NCBI GenBank assembly: GCA_034231615.1
Contig: CM067298.1
Span: forward strand, 7,935,640 to 7,999,639
From: Meghimatium bilineatum
Taxonomy: Eukaryota; Mollusca; Gastropoda; Stylommatophora; Philomycidae
DNA: 64,000 nucleotides
Reading direction: 5' to 3'
Shown: one piece after another, positions 10,741 through 22,775 of the stretch
Layout of the letters: the number at the start of each line of letters is the position of its first letter
Position numbering within the stretch: position 1 is the stretch's first letter
The notes under the pieces: model-generated
What the model was told of the DNA's origin: nothing
The model's input: the letters and a program-made list of their open reading frames with translations, nothing else
Databases searched by the model: none
Position numbers and translations under genes: made by a program

Positions 10741-11886
10741 AAAAGATAAAGACCAAAGCAATATCACTCCAACAAAACACGACAGAATCATCAAAACCTT
10801 CAGCCAGGCTGATAAAACCAAGACACCACGTCAAAAATCCAAGTCAACATCGGATGCCTCACCGAATCTTATAATTGTCTTAGACAATACCGTGGATGAC
10901 CACAACACAAATTGAACATTTTCAAATATTATATAAATATTATATTATATACATTTTCCAGACACATTTCCAATTATATGTATCTCACTCGTTATTTTTG
11001 TTTTTATAAGAAACCAAAAATGGATGAAGAAATAAGAATAGTTAGTATTAATGAACGTGGCATGCGCACAAAAATATACCAAATAATATCCCTCATACAC
11101 AAATACAAGCCAGATTACATCCTAGTACAGGAGACAAATATACGCACGCACAACAGACAACCACGCTTTTAGGCTTGAAACATTCATGTTTTAGTCTTCG
11201 TTTCCAGAATGTTGGTTCAGGAGTAGCCATCTTACAGATGGGAAATAGTCCACGAGAACAGAGATAGTGAGGGTAAGATGGCAATAGTTCAAGTTAAGAA
11301 CAATACGCATGCTTACACAATAGTTAACATACACGCACCAGTCACGTACAGGTACCAACCACTTTTTTACGAGCAGTTGGAAACCACACTCATACATTTT
11401 TTATAGAGGACACAATATAATATTGGCTGGAGATCTTATAGAGGACACAATATAATATTGACTGGAGATTTTATAGAGGACATAATATAATATTGGCTGG
11501 AAATTTTATAGAGGACATAATATAATATTGGCTGGAGATTTTATAGATGACATAATATAATATTGGCTGGAGATTTTAATTGTGTTCGAGATGAGATAGA
11601 TGTAGTAGGCAGTAATGTCAAGGTACAGTTGCTATGTAGTTACATGTCACAGTTACATGTAGTGGTAATTACATGCCCGAGCACAGTCCACGGACATTTA
11701 CAGCTCGAATATGGCATATTAACCATCTACGAATTATTAAGCATGGACGTAAATCTAACTGAATTTTCAAAAGTTGATGTACAACTGGTCATCATCACTT
11801 GTGATGCACGAACACACATACATGTTCGCAGTATGTGTTGTTATCTGTTTGAATATGTGTAAAGTTGTGTGTGGTTGGAATTTTAT
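10741..11886 (+). pseudogene. Tx1 endonuclease relic, unit 2
   Basis: Equivalent of 1423-2568 with the same breakpoints and the same 35-bp expansion. It is essentially identical, so it was already dead before the duplication. Confidence 0.75.
11402..11576 (+). repeat. 35-bp minisatellite, unit 2, 5 copies
   Basis: Same five-unit block as 2084-2258. Equal copy number in both array units indicates the expansion preceded the duplication. Confidence 0.92.
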
Positions 11887-12536
11887 GAAACACTTTCCCT
11901 GGGGGGGGGGCGACCATCCCCTACCAGGCGCGTCCACAGGTTGCGAATCGTGGAACAACCTCCGAATATGGAGTCTCCATATCTGGTGGTTGGCTGCAAT
12001 ATAAGACAGATCTCTGGACGAATAATCCAGATTTCTGGACGAATAAGCAGTCGCGGACAAACTGGCGATGTTGCCCAACAGGACGGGGTGGGATATCAGG
12101 TGGCACTGATATCTCCACTGAAATTCCCCATGCGTCTCGTGACGGGCAGCATCAAGCGAGTATGAGCCGCTATAAGCTTAAGCCAACAGCTGGGGTCATT
12201 TACCCCAGCGTGCGCGTCCCCCAGGGTTGGGGGGACCTTTAAAATAGGGGAATATGGGAAACTATTTTCTAAAACATACAAAGGGAGAAGTCAGTAAAAC
12301 CCTACTTAGGCCCCAATCAGCTCCATCCCATAAAGGAAAAAGGCAGGAAAACTTAAAAAGTTCCCCTAACTGCTGGGCAGGTGGCGCTCAAGAGTCCAGA
12401 AAGACAGGCCACCTAGGAGATGGAAAACTCTACACAAAGCCTGGACAGATGGTGCTCATGATCCCGGGAGGGTAGACCATCTAAGGAAAGCAAACCTAAA
12501 AAAAATAGCTGGCGGAAATCGGATGCACTTGGCCAT

Positions 12537-13073
12537 ATGGCGCATAACAAAGTGCAACGTACCTCATATACACTCATGCAGATTGAGACAATGGATTCTA
12601 GGTATGGTGCTCTGCCTGAGGAGTCCCACCAGGCGGGTAGAGTGCCGGGCCCCATGCCTCGAAGGGGCCCACCCCAAGCTACTGGTGGTCACCCTGGCCC
12701 ATTTTGGAAGACCAGGAAATGGGAACAGCGGGAAATTATGACTGGTCAAACCACACGACAGACAAAAGGACTAAACATACTGCATTGGAATGCGGAAGGC
12801 ATTTACCACAAAAAGCAGGCACTAACAGCTAGACTGGATAACGACAAGATTGATGTGGCTTGTATACAAGAAACCCATCTTAACCTAAACCATAGATTCT
12901 CTATCAGGGGCTACCAAACATTCAGACAGGACAGAGAAGGGCATAAGGGAGGGGTACTTACACTGATACGCAACACCAAATCCAACAAAGCAGATAGAAA
13001 TAAATACAATAGGAGAATCAGAGATTATAGGAACAGATGTGTACATAGAAAACCAGCCCATCAGAATTTATAA
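12537..13073 (+). pseudogene. LINE A2 endonuclease, N-terminal part
   Basis: A 178-codon frame identical in structure to 3221-3757, with motifs LNILHWNAEG and CIQETH. The same frame change precedes the GDFN motif. Confidence 0.84.
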
Positions 13074-15540
13074 CATATACAGCCCAGTAGGAAGAGCCCT
13101 TAAATTAGAAACAATGGATATTACAGACACACACTGTATTGTAGTGGGTGACTTTAACAGCCACTCTGAAAGGTGGGGCTACCAGCAAACTGACTCAAGA
13201 GGAGAAGAAGTGGAAGAATGGGAAATCGATAACAATCTATTTCTGTTGAATGCACAGGATGATCCCCCAACTTTCTACTCAAGGAGATGGAAATCAACAT
13301 CAACCCCAGATTTAGCGTTTGCCACTGGCGATTTATCCCATAAAATATGTAGAATAGTTATGAACCAGCTAGGGGACAGTGACCACAAACAAATAAAACT
13401 CACTATCAACCTTAACTACACACAGGAAGAGCAGAAACCTCTTCCCCGCTGGAACTATAAGAGAGCAGACTGGGACAAATTTGCAAAACTCTCAGACGCA
13501 TATAGTGAGCCTATCAACACCCATCAAAAAAAAATTAAGAACATGACGGAAAAGCTAACTGAGGCAATACTTAGGGCAGCAAAAGATGCAATACCAAGAG
13601 GGGCAAGAAAAAACTACAAACCGTACTGGTCCAAAGAAATACAAAAGCTTGAAGAAGACCTGAATATGGCCAGAGAATTAGCAGAAACAGAGCAGAGTAC
13701 AGAAAGCAATATTGCTCTCAAGGCAGCCTCAGCTAAATACAAGAGAGAGGTAAAAACATCAGCAAGGAGGAGATGGATCGAAAAAACCGAGAGCCTTAAC
13801 ATGGACAAAGATGGAAACAAACTCTGGAAACTTGCCAAGGCATTGAGTGATGAAAACAGTAGCCGACCTCCAATAACACTTGAATATAATAACAAAATGC
13901 ACACGGGAAAAGCAGCAGCAAACATTTTCATTAAAAATTATGCAACTGTGAGCCAGATAAACATACCAAAAGAAAGAAAAATAGAAGTCAAGAATGAAAT
14001 CCATGGACTAAAGGATATGCCTATGGTTATAGAAGAGCAAATGTTGGCAAAATTTACGGAAACTGAGCTAGAAGAAGCACTACAGAACCTTAAACTCAAG
14101 AAGTCACCAGGTAAAGATGGGGTTACCAATGAGATGCTTATGAAACTGGGGCCTAGAGCAAAGAGAAAACTTCTAAACATAGTAAATACTAGCTGGAGAA
14201 CAGGACAGGTGCCCACCGCATGGAAAGAAGCTATCATGGTACCCATTTTAAAGCAAGGCAAAGACAAACTCGACCCAAGTAGTTATAGACCTGTCAGTCT
14301 CCTCAGCTGTATGGGCAAATTGATGGAGAAAATGGTCAACAGAAGACTCATGTGGCACTTGGAAGGAAAACAACTCATAGCAGCACAACAGAGCCGCTTC
14401 CGACAACACAGATCAACAGAGGACCAGGTCGCCTACATAGCCCAAGAGATTGAAGACGCATACCAAGAAAAAAAACACACGCTTGCAGTGTGGGTTGACA
14501 TGGAGAAGGCATTTGACAAAGTTTGGAAAGATGGACTCAAGAACAAGCTCCTTAGACTAGGAATCAGAGGACACTTATATAACTGGATATGCAACTATAT
14601 GGAAAAAAGAACAGCTAGAGTGCAAGTACAGGGAAAACGTAGCAGGAAGAGAATACTAGAACAAGGTGTCCCGCAAGGAGGTGTACTATCCCCTACACTC
14701 TTCTTAATTTACATAAATGATATTATGGAGGGCATACCAACTGGGGTACACTCTGCAATGTATGCAGATGACCTGGCCTTGTGGACAGGAGGGGTGACAA
14801 TAACAGTTGCAAAAAATAGAATGCAAGGGGCACTGCACAAACTAGAAAGCTGGACCAAGAAATGGTTGCTTACCATTAATGAAAAGAAAACCACACACAC
14901 AATATTCACACTAACCAACAAGGTACAGAAAACAACACTAAAAATAAACAATCACGTTCTCCCACTAGAGCAGAACCCAGCATACCTCGGAATTACCCTT
15001 GACTCTAGAATGACATGGGCAAAACAGACAGAAAAAGCAGAGAAACGAGCCAGAAATAGAATGGCAATAATGAAAAAGTTAGCAGGCACAAACTGGGGAG
15101 CGGACAGCAAAATCTTGAAAAGGCTATACACAGGTAGAGTTAGGCCAGTACTAGAGTATGGCATCGCAGCCTGGGCCACAGCATCTAAAACGCAATTCAA
15201 CAAAATAAACAAAACCCAGAATCAAGCTACACGTATTATCACTGCATCTATGAAATCTACACCCATAAATACATTAGAAACAATAACTGGCCTTCAGTCA
15301 ATGGAAGATAGAAGAGACATGAAAGTAGTTCAACAAGCAGAAAAATACAAAAGACTCCTGAATCACCCTATGCACCAAAGAATTAATGGCTATGGCAAAA
15401 GCAGGCTGGAGAGGAGCAACTTCTCAGCAAATGCAAAGAAACTGATACAAAAGGCACCAACTATAGGACAAGCGAAACCAAGGCCCATACAACTAGTCAG
15501 TATCACACCCCCCCTTGGGCATACAGACTCCCACAACTAA
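13039..15540 (+). pseudogene. LINE A2 endonuclease C-term plus reverse transcriptase
   Basis: An 833-codon frame parallel to 3723-6224. It retains GDFN, SDH, MEKAFDKVW, PQGGVLSPTLF, YADD and YLGITLD. It differs from A1 at a few residues: Ala for Val in the linker, Leu for Arg and Leu for Phe near MWHLEGKQ, and Arg for Gly in QQSGFR. It ends by frameshift in the run of seven C before the RNase H domain. Confidence 0.9.
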
Positions 15541-15584
15541 AAGAACAAATAGAAGGTATAGAAAAGAAAGGAACCCAGACAGAA

Positions 15585-16433
15585 TTGGAGAGAAAGCGTA
15601 TCACAGAACAACACATCACAGTTAATTACCCACAAGATGCATGGACCCATGCCTATACAGATGGCTCGGCCACAAACGCAATTGAGAATGGAGGTGGAGG
15701 AGTGACCCTCAGACTAAAATGCGGGAAAGATGTTACTCTAGCCATAGCTACAGGCAAGCTCTCAACCAATTTTAAAGCAGAAATGGAAGCTCTCAAGAAA
15801 GCAGCAGAAACTATCTTACAACACAAAGAACAAGTGCACAGGAATATTGTACTACTAACAGATGTCATAACAGCACTGAAGCTACACAAGAGCACCGAAC
15901 TGAATGAATTGAGGGCAGTGCTAGTTCAGTTGTACAATAATTTCCAAAGAGTAGTGATCCAGTGGATACCGGCACACTGTAACATTGAAGGGAATGAAGT
16001 TGCAGATAGACTGGCCAAAGAAGGAGGGAAGTTACCTCAAGAAGACTATCTGGTCAGTTATGAAGAAGTGAAGACCATCATTAAAGGCAACTATAATAAA
16101 AAGTGGAAAGAAGACCACCCCAAATATAATGCAGATGACGGGTATTACCAACTGTCCAGAAGAGACCAGGTTATCCTGCTGCGCCTCAGAACTGGTCACA
16201 ACAAAATGAGACATCATTTGTACACCAAATTCAAAATAGGGACAACTGGGCTCTGCCATTGCAGCCTTGCAAATATGACAGCAGAACATATCCTACAAGA
16301 ATGTCCCCAGTATGCAGACCTGAGAAACAAGACATGGCCCACCCCAATCAGTGTTGAAGAGAAACTGTATGGCACAGTGGACACTTTAAAACAGACAGCA
16401 GCCTATATCATAGAATCCGAAGTCCCAACCTGA
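15585..16433 (+). pseudogene. LINE A2 RNase H and tail, open frame
   Basis: A 282-codon open frame covering the whole RNase H (YTDGSA, KAEMEAL, LLTDV, GNEVADRLAKEGG) and the C-terminal Cys/His tail. GGA replaces the TGA of A1 at the LAKE position. The apparent start is a TTG; the frame is really the -1 continuation of the reverse transcriptase. Confidence 0.88.
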
Positions 16434-16780
16434 CTGAGTAATGATCGCCGAAGAAGAAGAAGAAGAAACACTTTCAATTCGAAACTTAATTTAGCTATTC
16501 CTTCAGCTGTCATTGCCTGAAGCGAATCACATACAATTCATTGAAACTATTAGTGCTGTAAACTGATGTCTGTCTGAACAACGATGAAGAAGAATTCATC
16601 AATCAAGTGTCATGACAAAAGGGCGTAGGCGATCATGTTTTTCTACGAATCTGTCTCTTGTGTTGTCAATAAGCTCGGTTGGTGAGCTTTTACCGTGACA
16701 ATAGAAGTCCATCTAGTCTTTTCTCTTTGCCATCCCCTATCTCTTCTCTCTTTAACCTTTCCAGTGGTTAAGAGTTCAAG

Positions 16781-17411
16781 CTGTGTTCTTCTCAGCACAT
16801 ACCCTAGTAACCTTGACTATCTGTCCCTAATGTTTGATCTTTTTACGCCAGCATCAATGAGAACCTAGTCAAGCAAAATGAATTAAACAGGTTACTAAAA
16901 CACTTACCTTGCCTATTAATAAAAATATATAAAAACATATATATATATATAAAAACATACAATAAAACTAAACAGGACAATTCTACACGTATCGGCTCAA
17001 ATTGAACCTTTTTCAAGAGACAAACAACAGAAAACAACACAATAAAAACAAAATAGATGACTAGATTTCATCTAGAAAATATATATATATATTTTTTTAT
17101 TAATAGGCAAGGTAAGTGTTTTAGTAACCTGTTTAATTCATTTTGCTTGACTAGTTGTTCATTAGGTTACTGCGGCACCATCCACTTTGTCGGACACCCT
17201 CTGACCATTTGGTTATTTATATCAATGAGAACCCCGTCATTAGTTCTCTTAGCTGCCCATGGTATTTTCATCATTCTTCTTAGAAACCACATTATGAAGA
17301 CGAAGTAGCAGTAATATTTCATTTGTATTGATGACCCTACAAATGTAGGGTTTGAAAAATAGTCTATAGACTCAGTATTTAGATCCTCTCCACGGAAATC
17401 TTTAGTAAAAG
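16781..17411 (+). repeat. Repeat X, interrupted copy, unit 2
   Basis: Equivalent of 7465-8105, ten bases shorter because the TA microsatellite inside the insertion is shorter. Confidence 0.84.
16866..17220 (+). mobile_element. Fold-back/MITE-like insertion, unit 2
   Basis: Same insertion as 7550-7914, with the same 'atcaatgagaacc' duplication and inverted arms. The central TA run is about ten bases shorter, a post-duplication change. Confidence 0.74.
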
Positions 17412-18536
17412 AGTTAGTACAGTATAGAAACCACCGGTTCCAAGGCGCTCTTCTCGGAACAAGACTGAACACAATCACACAAGAAACACCCAGCAAGCAG
17501 TACATGGCGATGGAACAAAACATTCAACGCAGCAGATAAATAAGTGAAATAGTAGACTTGCAAGGAAATATGCAGACAGCACCAAAAGAAGTAACACAAG
17601 CCTTTGAAGATTACTACATACAGCTCTACACACAAGAACCGGCTGATACAAATGTACAAGACAAATTCCTGAAATACACAAAGAAACTCACAAACGAGGA
17701 AGCATGGAAACTGGACACCGAACTGACATTGGAAGACATAACTGCAGCATTAAAGACCATGCAGAAAGACAAAGCACCAGGACCTGACGGGCTCACATCA
17801 GAATTTTATCAGCACTTCTTTTTCATCCTCGGCCCATTGCTATTAAAAGTATATCTAGAATCATTTCAAAGAAATTAGCTTCCACCAAGTTTCAACATGT
17901 CATACATCACACTCATCCCTAAAGATAAATCAGACAAAACGCTATTGAAAAACTACAGGCCCATATCTCTTCTAAACACAGACTACAAAATTGTAACCAA
18001 ATCCCTAACAAACAAACTAAAACCAGTCATGAATACACTCATTCATGAAGACCAACAGTGCAGTGTCCAACACAGAAACATACACCAACATGCACATTTC
18101 ATAAGAGATTTAGTCAATTACACACACGACACAGATAGTACATCGTCAATATTGTCTCTCGACCAAGAGAAGGCATTTGACAGACTATCACACACATACC
18201 TACACAAAACACTACAAAACTGCAATATAGGAGAACTTTTCAGGAAGTGGATTCAAATCATTTACTCTAAGCCAGAGAGCAGAGTCTTAGTCAACCATTC
18301 GTTTACTGAAAACTTTAGACTAACGAGATCGGTTAGACAAGGCTGCTCACTCTCTCCACTGCTGTATGTTCTCGCTTTGGAAACGCTTCTTGAAAAGATT
18401 CGACAAGACACCACAATCTCAGGCACTTTCATTCCATGGAAAGGAAAGCAGAAGTTGTGCGCCTATGCGGACGATACTGCTTTCTTCCCGCCCAATGAAA
18501 GGTATATTCGAAATATTTTGGACACATTCACAGAAC
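17412..18536 (+). pseudogene. Tx1 reverse transcriptase fragment, unit 2
   Basis: Equivalent of 8106-9230 with the same two in-frame stops. One visible residue difference lies in the N-terminal part (QLYTQEP here, QLCTQEP in unit 1). Confidence 0.87.
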
Positions 18537-18799
18537 CTGTGTTCTTCTCAGCACATACCCTAGTAACCTTGAGTATCTGTCCCTAATGTTTGATCTTTTT
18601 CCGCCAGCATCAATGAGAACCCCGTCATTAGTTCTCTTAGCTGCCCATGGTATTTTCATCATTCTTCTCAGAAACCACATTATGAAGAAGAAGTAGCAGT
18701 AATATTTCATTTGTATTGATGACCCTACAAATGTAGGGTTTGAAAAATAGTCTATTGACTCAGTATTTAGATCCTCTCCACGGAAATCTTTAGTAAAAG
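18537..18799 (+). repeat. Repeat X, intact copy at unit 2/3 boundary
   Basis: A 263-bp X as at 9231-9493, with one visible substitution (ctattgactc against ctatagactc). It leads into the truncated third unit. Confidence 0.84.
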
Positions 18800-19751
18800 G
18801 CGAAAGATTTGTGCGTGAAAATTTTTTTGAAGAGGACCCAGAGTAACCACATAAAAGAAAATATCTCGTCCGCATTGTACACAGCATGCAATAAGCTGAT
18901 GGTGTAATAGACTGAATGCACTTAAAAGGAGAATAATTTTACAAGAACAATATAAATTATTTACTATGTTGATGAAACAATAGAAATGTTTATACTATAT
19001 AACTCATGTTGTATATCTATAACATATCTATTGTATGAGATCTTATATCTAACAATTTATATACATTTTAGACGTTATAGCGTCCCTTTTAACATTTCTC
19101 AGTTTTAAAACATATTTTTGAGAAACATGATTACAATGGTAAGTAGCTCTAGTATCACATTTGCTGTTAATTATTATTAATTTACCAATATCATTATTTA
19201 GTGATTGTTGTGCACTGGTATTTCAGTTATTTAAAATATTTCACTGACAATAAATATTCATAAAACAATAGTTGTCGATGTTATTATGTGTTGTAATATC
19301 TAATTAGAAAACTTAAGAAATACACACACTATTTTAATGGTTCTCTCCCCTTGACCACATCTTTATCAGAAGGATATAACTTTAAAAATGGAGAAATGTA
19401 GTGTTACAAATCACTCTTTATATTTATGCTCACTGCATGTGAAATGTCTGAATCTGTTCAATTTCCCACCAGATAAACGACTCATACATCAGAAAACCAT
19501 ACTCGATGCCATGACTATATGTTGAAATTATCTTTTTGTGGAACCTAACACTTCATCATGTATAAGTATTTATTTCATCTTGTACGCTTTGTCATTTATG
19601 TATATGCACACACCTTATGAGGTTGGGAGATAGTTTGAGATGTAATTCGCAACACATGGAAGGGTGACGCTAACTACATTGTTTTGCTTTGTCTTAGATC
19701 AATTACAAGGGCACAGTGACTCAGGAGGTGACAAGCAATTTGCTCGGAAAA
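18625..19751. repeat. Partial third array unit, SINE-free
   Basis: Homologous to 1-1427 of unit 1 but without the SINE. At 19385 the sequence 'aaaaatggagaaatgtag' is the unfilled target. It also lacks the 'cccggta' seen beside the site in units 1 and 2 and carries more substitutions than units 1 and 2 show between themselves. Homology ends at 'gctcggaaaa', close to the point where the Tx1 relic begins in the full units. Beyond it an inverted Tx1 relic follows. Confidence 0.9.
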
Positions 19752-19804
19752 TTTGATTATGCGACTAGAGTTAGCAATGGATAGAAAAGAATGATCACAG
19801 AGAA

Positions 19805-20222
19805 ACCTATATTGTGTCCTCTATAAAAATGTATGAGTGTGGTTTCCAACTGCTCGTAAAAAAGTGGTTGGTACCTGTAGGTGACTGGTGCGTGTATGTT
19901 AACTATTGTGTAAGCATGCGTATTGTTCTTAACTTGAACTATTGCCATCTTACCCTCACTATCTCTGTTCTCGTGGACTATTTCCCATCTGTCCGATGTC
20001 TGTAAGATGGCTACTCCTGAACCAACATTCTGGACACTAAGACTAAAACATGAATGTTTCAAGCCTAAAAGCGTGGTTGTCTGTTGTGCGTGTGTATATT
20101 TGTCTCCTGTACTAGGATGTAATCTGGCTTGTATTTGTGAATAAGGGATATTATTTGGTATATTTTTTTTTATGCGCATGTAGTTCATTAATACTAACTA
20201 TTCTTATTTCTTCATCCATTTT
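19805..20222 (-). pseudogene. Tx1 endonuclease relic, inverted copy
   Basis: Minus-strand endonuclease starting at MDEEIRIVSINE (about 20222), with VGSGVAIL and VNIHAPVTYRYQPLFYEQLE. It continues to FYRGHNI, where it breaks off at the sequence that forms the 35-bp unit in the array. It has a frameshift near 20165 where an A run is expanded. It retains a few residues missing in the array copies (a TSDR stretch before WEIVHEN), so it is a separate and less deleted version of the same element. Confidence 0.8.
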
Positions 20223-20335
20223 TGGTTTCTCATAAAAACAAAAATAACGAGTGAGATACATATAATTATATATGTTTGGAAAATGTAGGCCCCCCCCCCT
20301 ATATAATATAATATTTATATAATATTCGAAAATGT

Positions 20336-21175
20336 TCAATTTGTGTTGTGGTCATCCACGGTATTGTCTAAGACAATTATAAGATTCGGTGAGGCATCCG
20401 ATGTTGACTTGAATTTTTGACGTGGTGTCTTGGTTTTATCAGCTGGGCTGAAGGTTTTGATGATTCTGTCGTGTTTTGTTGGAGTGATATTGCTTTGGTC
20501 TTTATCTTTTTGGTATTCCTGTGAGGGTGTTGGATACTCCGTGTCGTCTTGTAGTGGTAGTGTTCTCAAACTGTGGTTTAGATGCCGGTGGTGTAGCTTT
20601 CTGTTTGTTTGTTCGTTTTATTTTTGAAGGACAATTGTTTATCCAGTGCTCTGAACTACCGCAGTGGTGGCATTCTGTTCGCCGAACTGCTATAGTGATC
20701 ATCACTTTCATAGTGGAGTCTTTGTCTCCCTTAATTTTCAGTTCAGTTTAGTGGGGCAGGGGGGTTTTTGGCCTACAGACCATGATCCATTTGTCTGGCG
20801 CTGTTTCGATTTGGTTAATGCTAGCTTCTGGATCCCCAGATAGCTGTGCAGCAATTTTTTGGGCCGACTCTATTTTCAGCTTGGGTGGCATCCAATGTAT
20901 TGTTGCCCTTGTTCTTCCTTCGCCACGTGCTCTATGTGTACTGTGATGCAGGGTCAGCTAATTCATACGTCTTTCCATGCAGGCGTTCATAATTATCAGC
21001 GTGGGCTTCCTCTTTTAGGAGGACATATAATGTGAAAGGCGTTTCGTGCCTATATATGGATTTTATCCCTTGCCTTGCCACCCCGCCAGGGCCGGAAAGG
21101 ATACTGACGATAGTATTGGATGATGTTCGGGCAGCTAGTTTTCCCGACACAGCAAGAACAAGGGCTCAGGGATCA
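20336..21175 (-). pseudogene. Tx1-group ORF1 (gag-like) relic
   Basis: Minus-strand remains of a nucleic-acid-binding ORF1. The N-terminal part (FTLYVLLKEEAHADNYERLH, about 21030) is followed by WMPPKLK, DKWIMVCRP and a CCHC zinc knuckle C-H-H-C-G-S-S-E-H-W-I-N-N-C near 20640-20680. A Ser/Thr/Lys-rich end stops just before the endonuclease frame. Several frameshifts and stops interrupt it. A poly-C tract at 20289-20300 lies in the gap between ORF1 and endonuclease and is missing from the array copies. ORF1 would package the element RNA. Confidence 0.72.
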
Positions 21176-21428
21176 TGAAGGGAGTTCCCCTCAAAATCCT
21201 CGGTGGTATTTAGGTACAAAGCTGGCATTCTAAGTGACATGGTAGATATTTGAAGATATTGACAAATTAGGTTCAGAAACAAACACGTGGTATTCACAAA
21301 GAGATGATTGTTCTCCAACGTAGATCTGACACGTGGTGTAATTTGAAATACAAAGAAATAAATTTCGAAATTGGTAATTGAAAAACTTGCCTGATGTCCA
21401 CACTGTGAATAGCATTCGTCTAGATGTT

Positions 21429-22762
21429 GTTTGTTTGTTTTGCGTTCGCTCCATTGTAACCAGCACGGATATCCGTGCGATTTCCGCCGGGAGCGTGATT
21501 ACGTTGTGCCACGTTATGCGCCTTGTAGGCCTAGCACATCCGATTTCAGCATGGCTTGACAATTCGGGTGGGCGACCCTTAGCCTGTGAAAGCCTCTATA
21601 TCTGTCTCCAGGCACGCGTAGTGGCGACTCTTTGCCCAGACGATTTTTGCTCTCGTCTGACTCGCACGAGGTGTTCCACTGTCTATGAACTTGCCTCGTG
21701 TAATTGGACGTGCTGTGCCTGTGCCCATTGGGTACTGAACCGTTTCTCATCCGTGAGCCTGGTTCCTTAAGGGGAAGAACTCAACAGAGGAGTTGGACCC
21801 TGGCTCTTTCGTCCTCTTAGCTGAGGTGTCATTCACCGACATCGTGTACCCGTTGTCCAAGTTCGAGTCTCACACCACGCGTTTGAGAGAAAGGCGTTCT
21901 CGAGCTGAGCGACCTTGTCCCAATAGCGCCTGAGCCCATCAGGTACTGAACCATTTCTCTTTGCAAGTGTATTTCAGGTATAGGAAAACCTGACATTAGA
22001 GTTGGGCCAGGGCTAAAATCGTTGTCTCTTTGGTGTCTGAGCCCATCGGCTACGGAACCCTTTCTCTCTGCAAGTGTATTTCCGATATAGGAAAACTTGA
22101 CAGTAGAGTTGGGTCAGAACTGCCATCGTTGTCCCTTTTTTGCCTAAGCCCATCGGGTACGGGACCCTTTCTCTTCGCGAGCATATTTCCGGTTTAGGAA
22201 GGCTCGACATTAGAGTTTGATTAGGTCTTCTTGCTTTACCAAACGCCAATGAATGGGTGTGGGTCTCTGCCTGTAAGGGCCACAGGTAACTAGAAGCTCG
22301 CCTTGAGCTGACGGAGCTTGTAGTTCCCCTTTCATAGGGACTTTTCACTTTCTATTTGCAGTTCGCGCTGCCCTCTAGCGCTATTCTGCCCTTTCTTTGT
22401 TTCATTGTACTCGGTATGAAAGCTATTTGTCTCTCGCCATGCATCTACCTTTAAGTGCATTTTACATTGGCCGCCCCTCCAATGTTCGGACTGGACTGAC
22501 TAGCTTCACTGTATGTCGACAGTGTCGTTATATGTGGTGATTCTGTTGGTGTCAGAGATATTGTCTGTCTCTTGTGCAGTCAAATCTCTTTCCATCTGCT
22601 ACCTCCACATTCTCGGACACGATCCCCAAATGATTTGGCCAGAATCAGCTCGAGCTGCTGTGTTTCTGTTTACAGGGTGCACCGCGTGGAGGTACATTTG
22701 GGATCTTGATTATCTGCTAACCCTGGGTCCGCCTAGAGCAATGCGTTCCCTTTGCACCCCAC
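21429..22762 (-). mobile_element. Element C, copy 1, 1.33 kb, non-coding
   Basis: A minus-strand copy flanked by 'tcgtctagatgtt' (21416-21428 and 22763-22775). Read on its own strand it starts 'ggggtgcaaagggaacg' and ends in a (CAAA)n tail after 'gagcgaacg'. It holds three tandem copies of a 106-bp repeat plus one diverged copy, and a 3' part of about 130 bp related to the SINE. No long frame is conserved between copies, so it is non-autonomous. LINE-type mobilisation is inferred from the tail and the duplication length. Confidence 0.88.
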
Positions 22763-22775
22763 TCGTCTAGATGTT

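Larger units (their letters stand above)
11898..16464 (+). mobile_element. LINE family A, copy A2, full length
   Basis: Duplicate of A1, with the same 'gaaacactttc' target duplication at 11887-11897 and 16465-16475. The initial G run is ten against eleven in A1. It is in better condition than A1: the RNase H frame is open and RT motif A is intact (MEKAFDKVW). It shares the frameshifts near 12996 and 15508. It has its own change of Gly to Arg in the QQSGFR motif (QQSRFR here). Confidence 0.92.
9319..18624. repeat. 9.3-kb tandem array, unit 2
   Basis: A direct repeat of unit 1 at an offset of 9318 bp, falling to 9316 after the G- and A-run differences and to 9306 after a shorter TA microsatellite. 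It is 9306 bp long. The order and orientation of all components are the same as in unit 1. It shares several bases with the partial third unit where unit 1 differs (equivalents of 655 and 668). Confidence 0.93.

Noticed and set aside
21840-21875. tRNA-like B-box ('gttcgagtctc') in element C, minus strand relative to the element
   Set aside because: The flanking bases do not pair into a T arm, no acceptor stem was found, and it is on the strand opposite to the retroposition direction.
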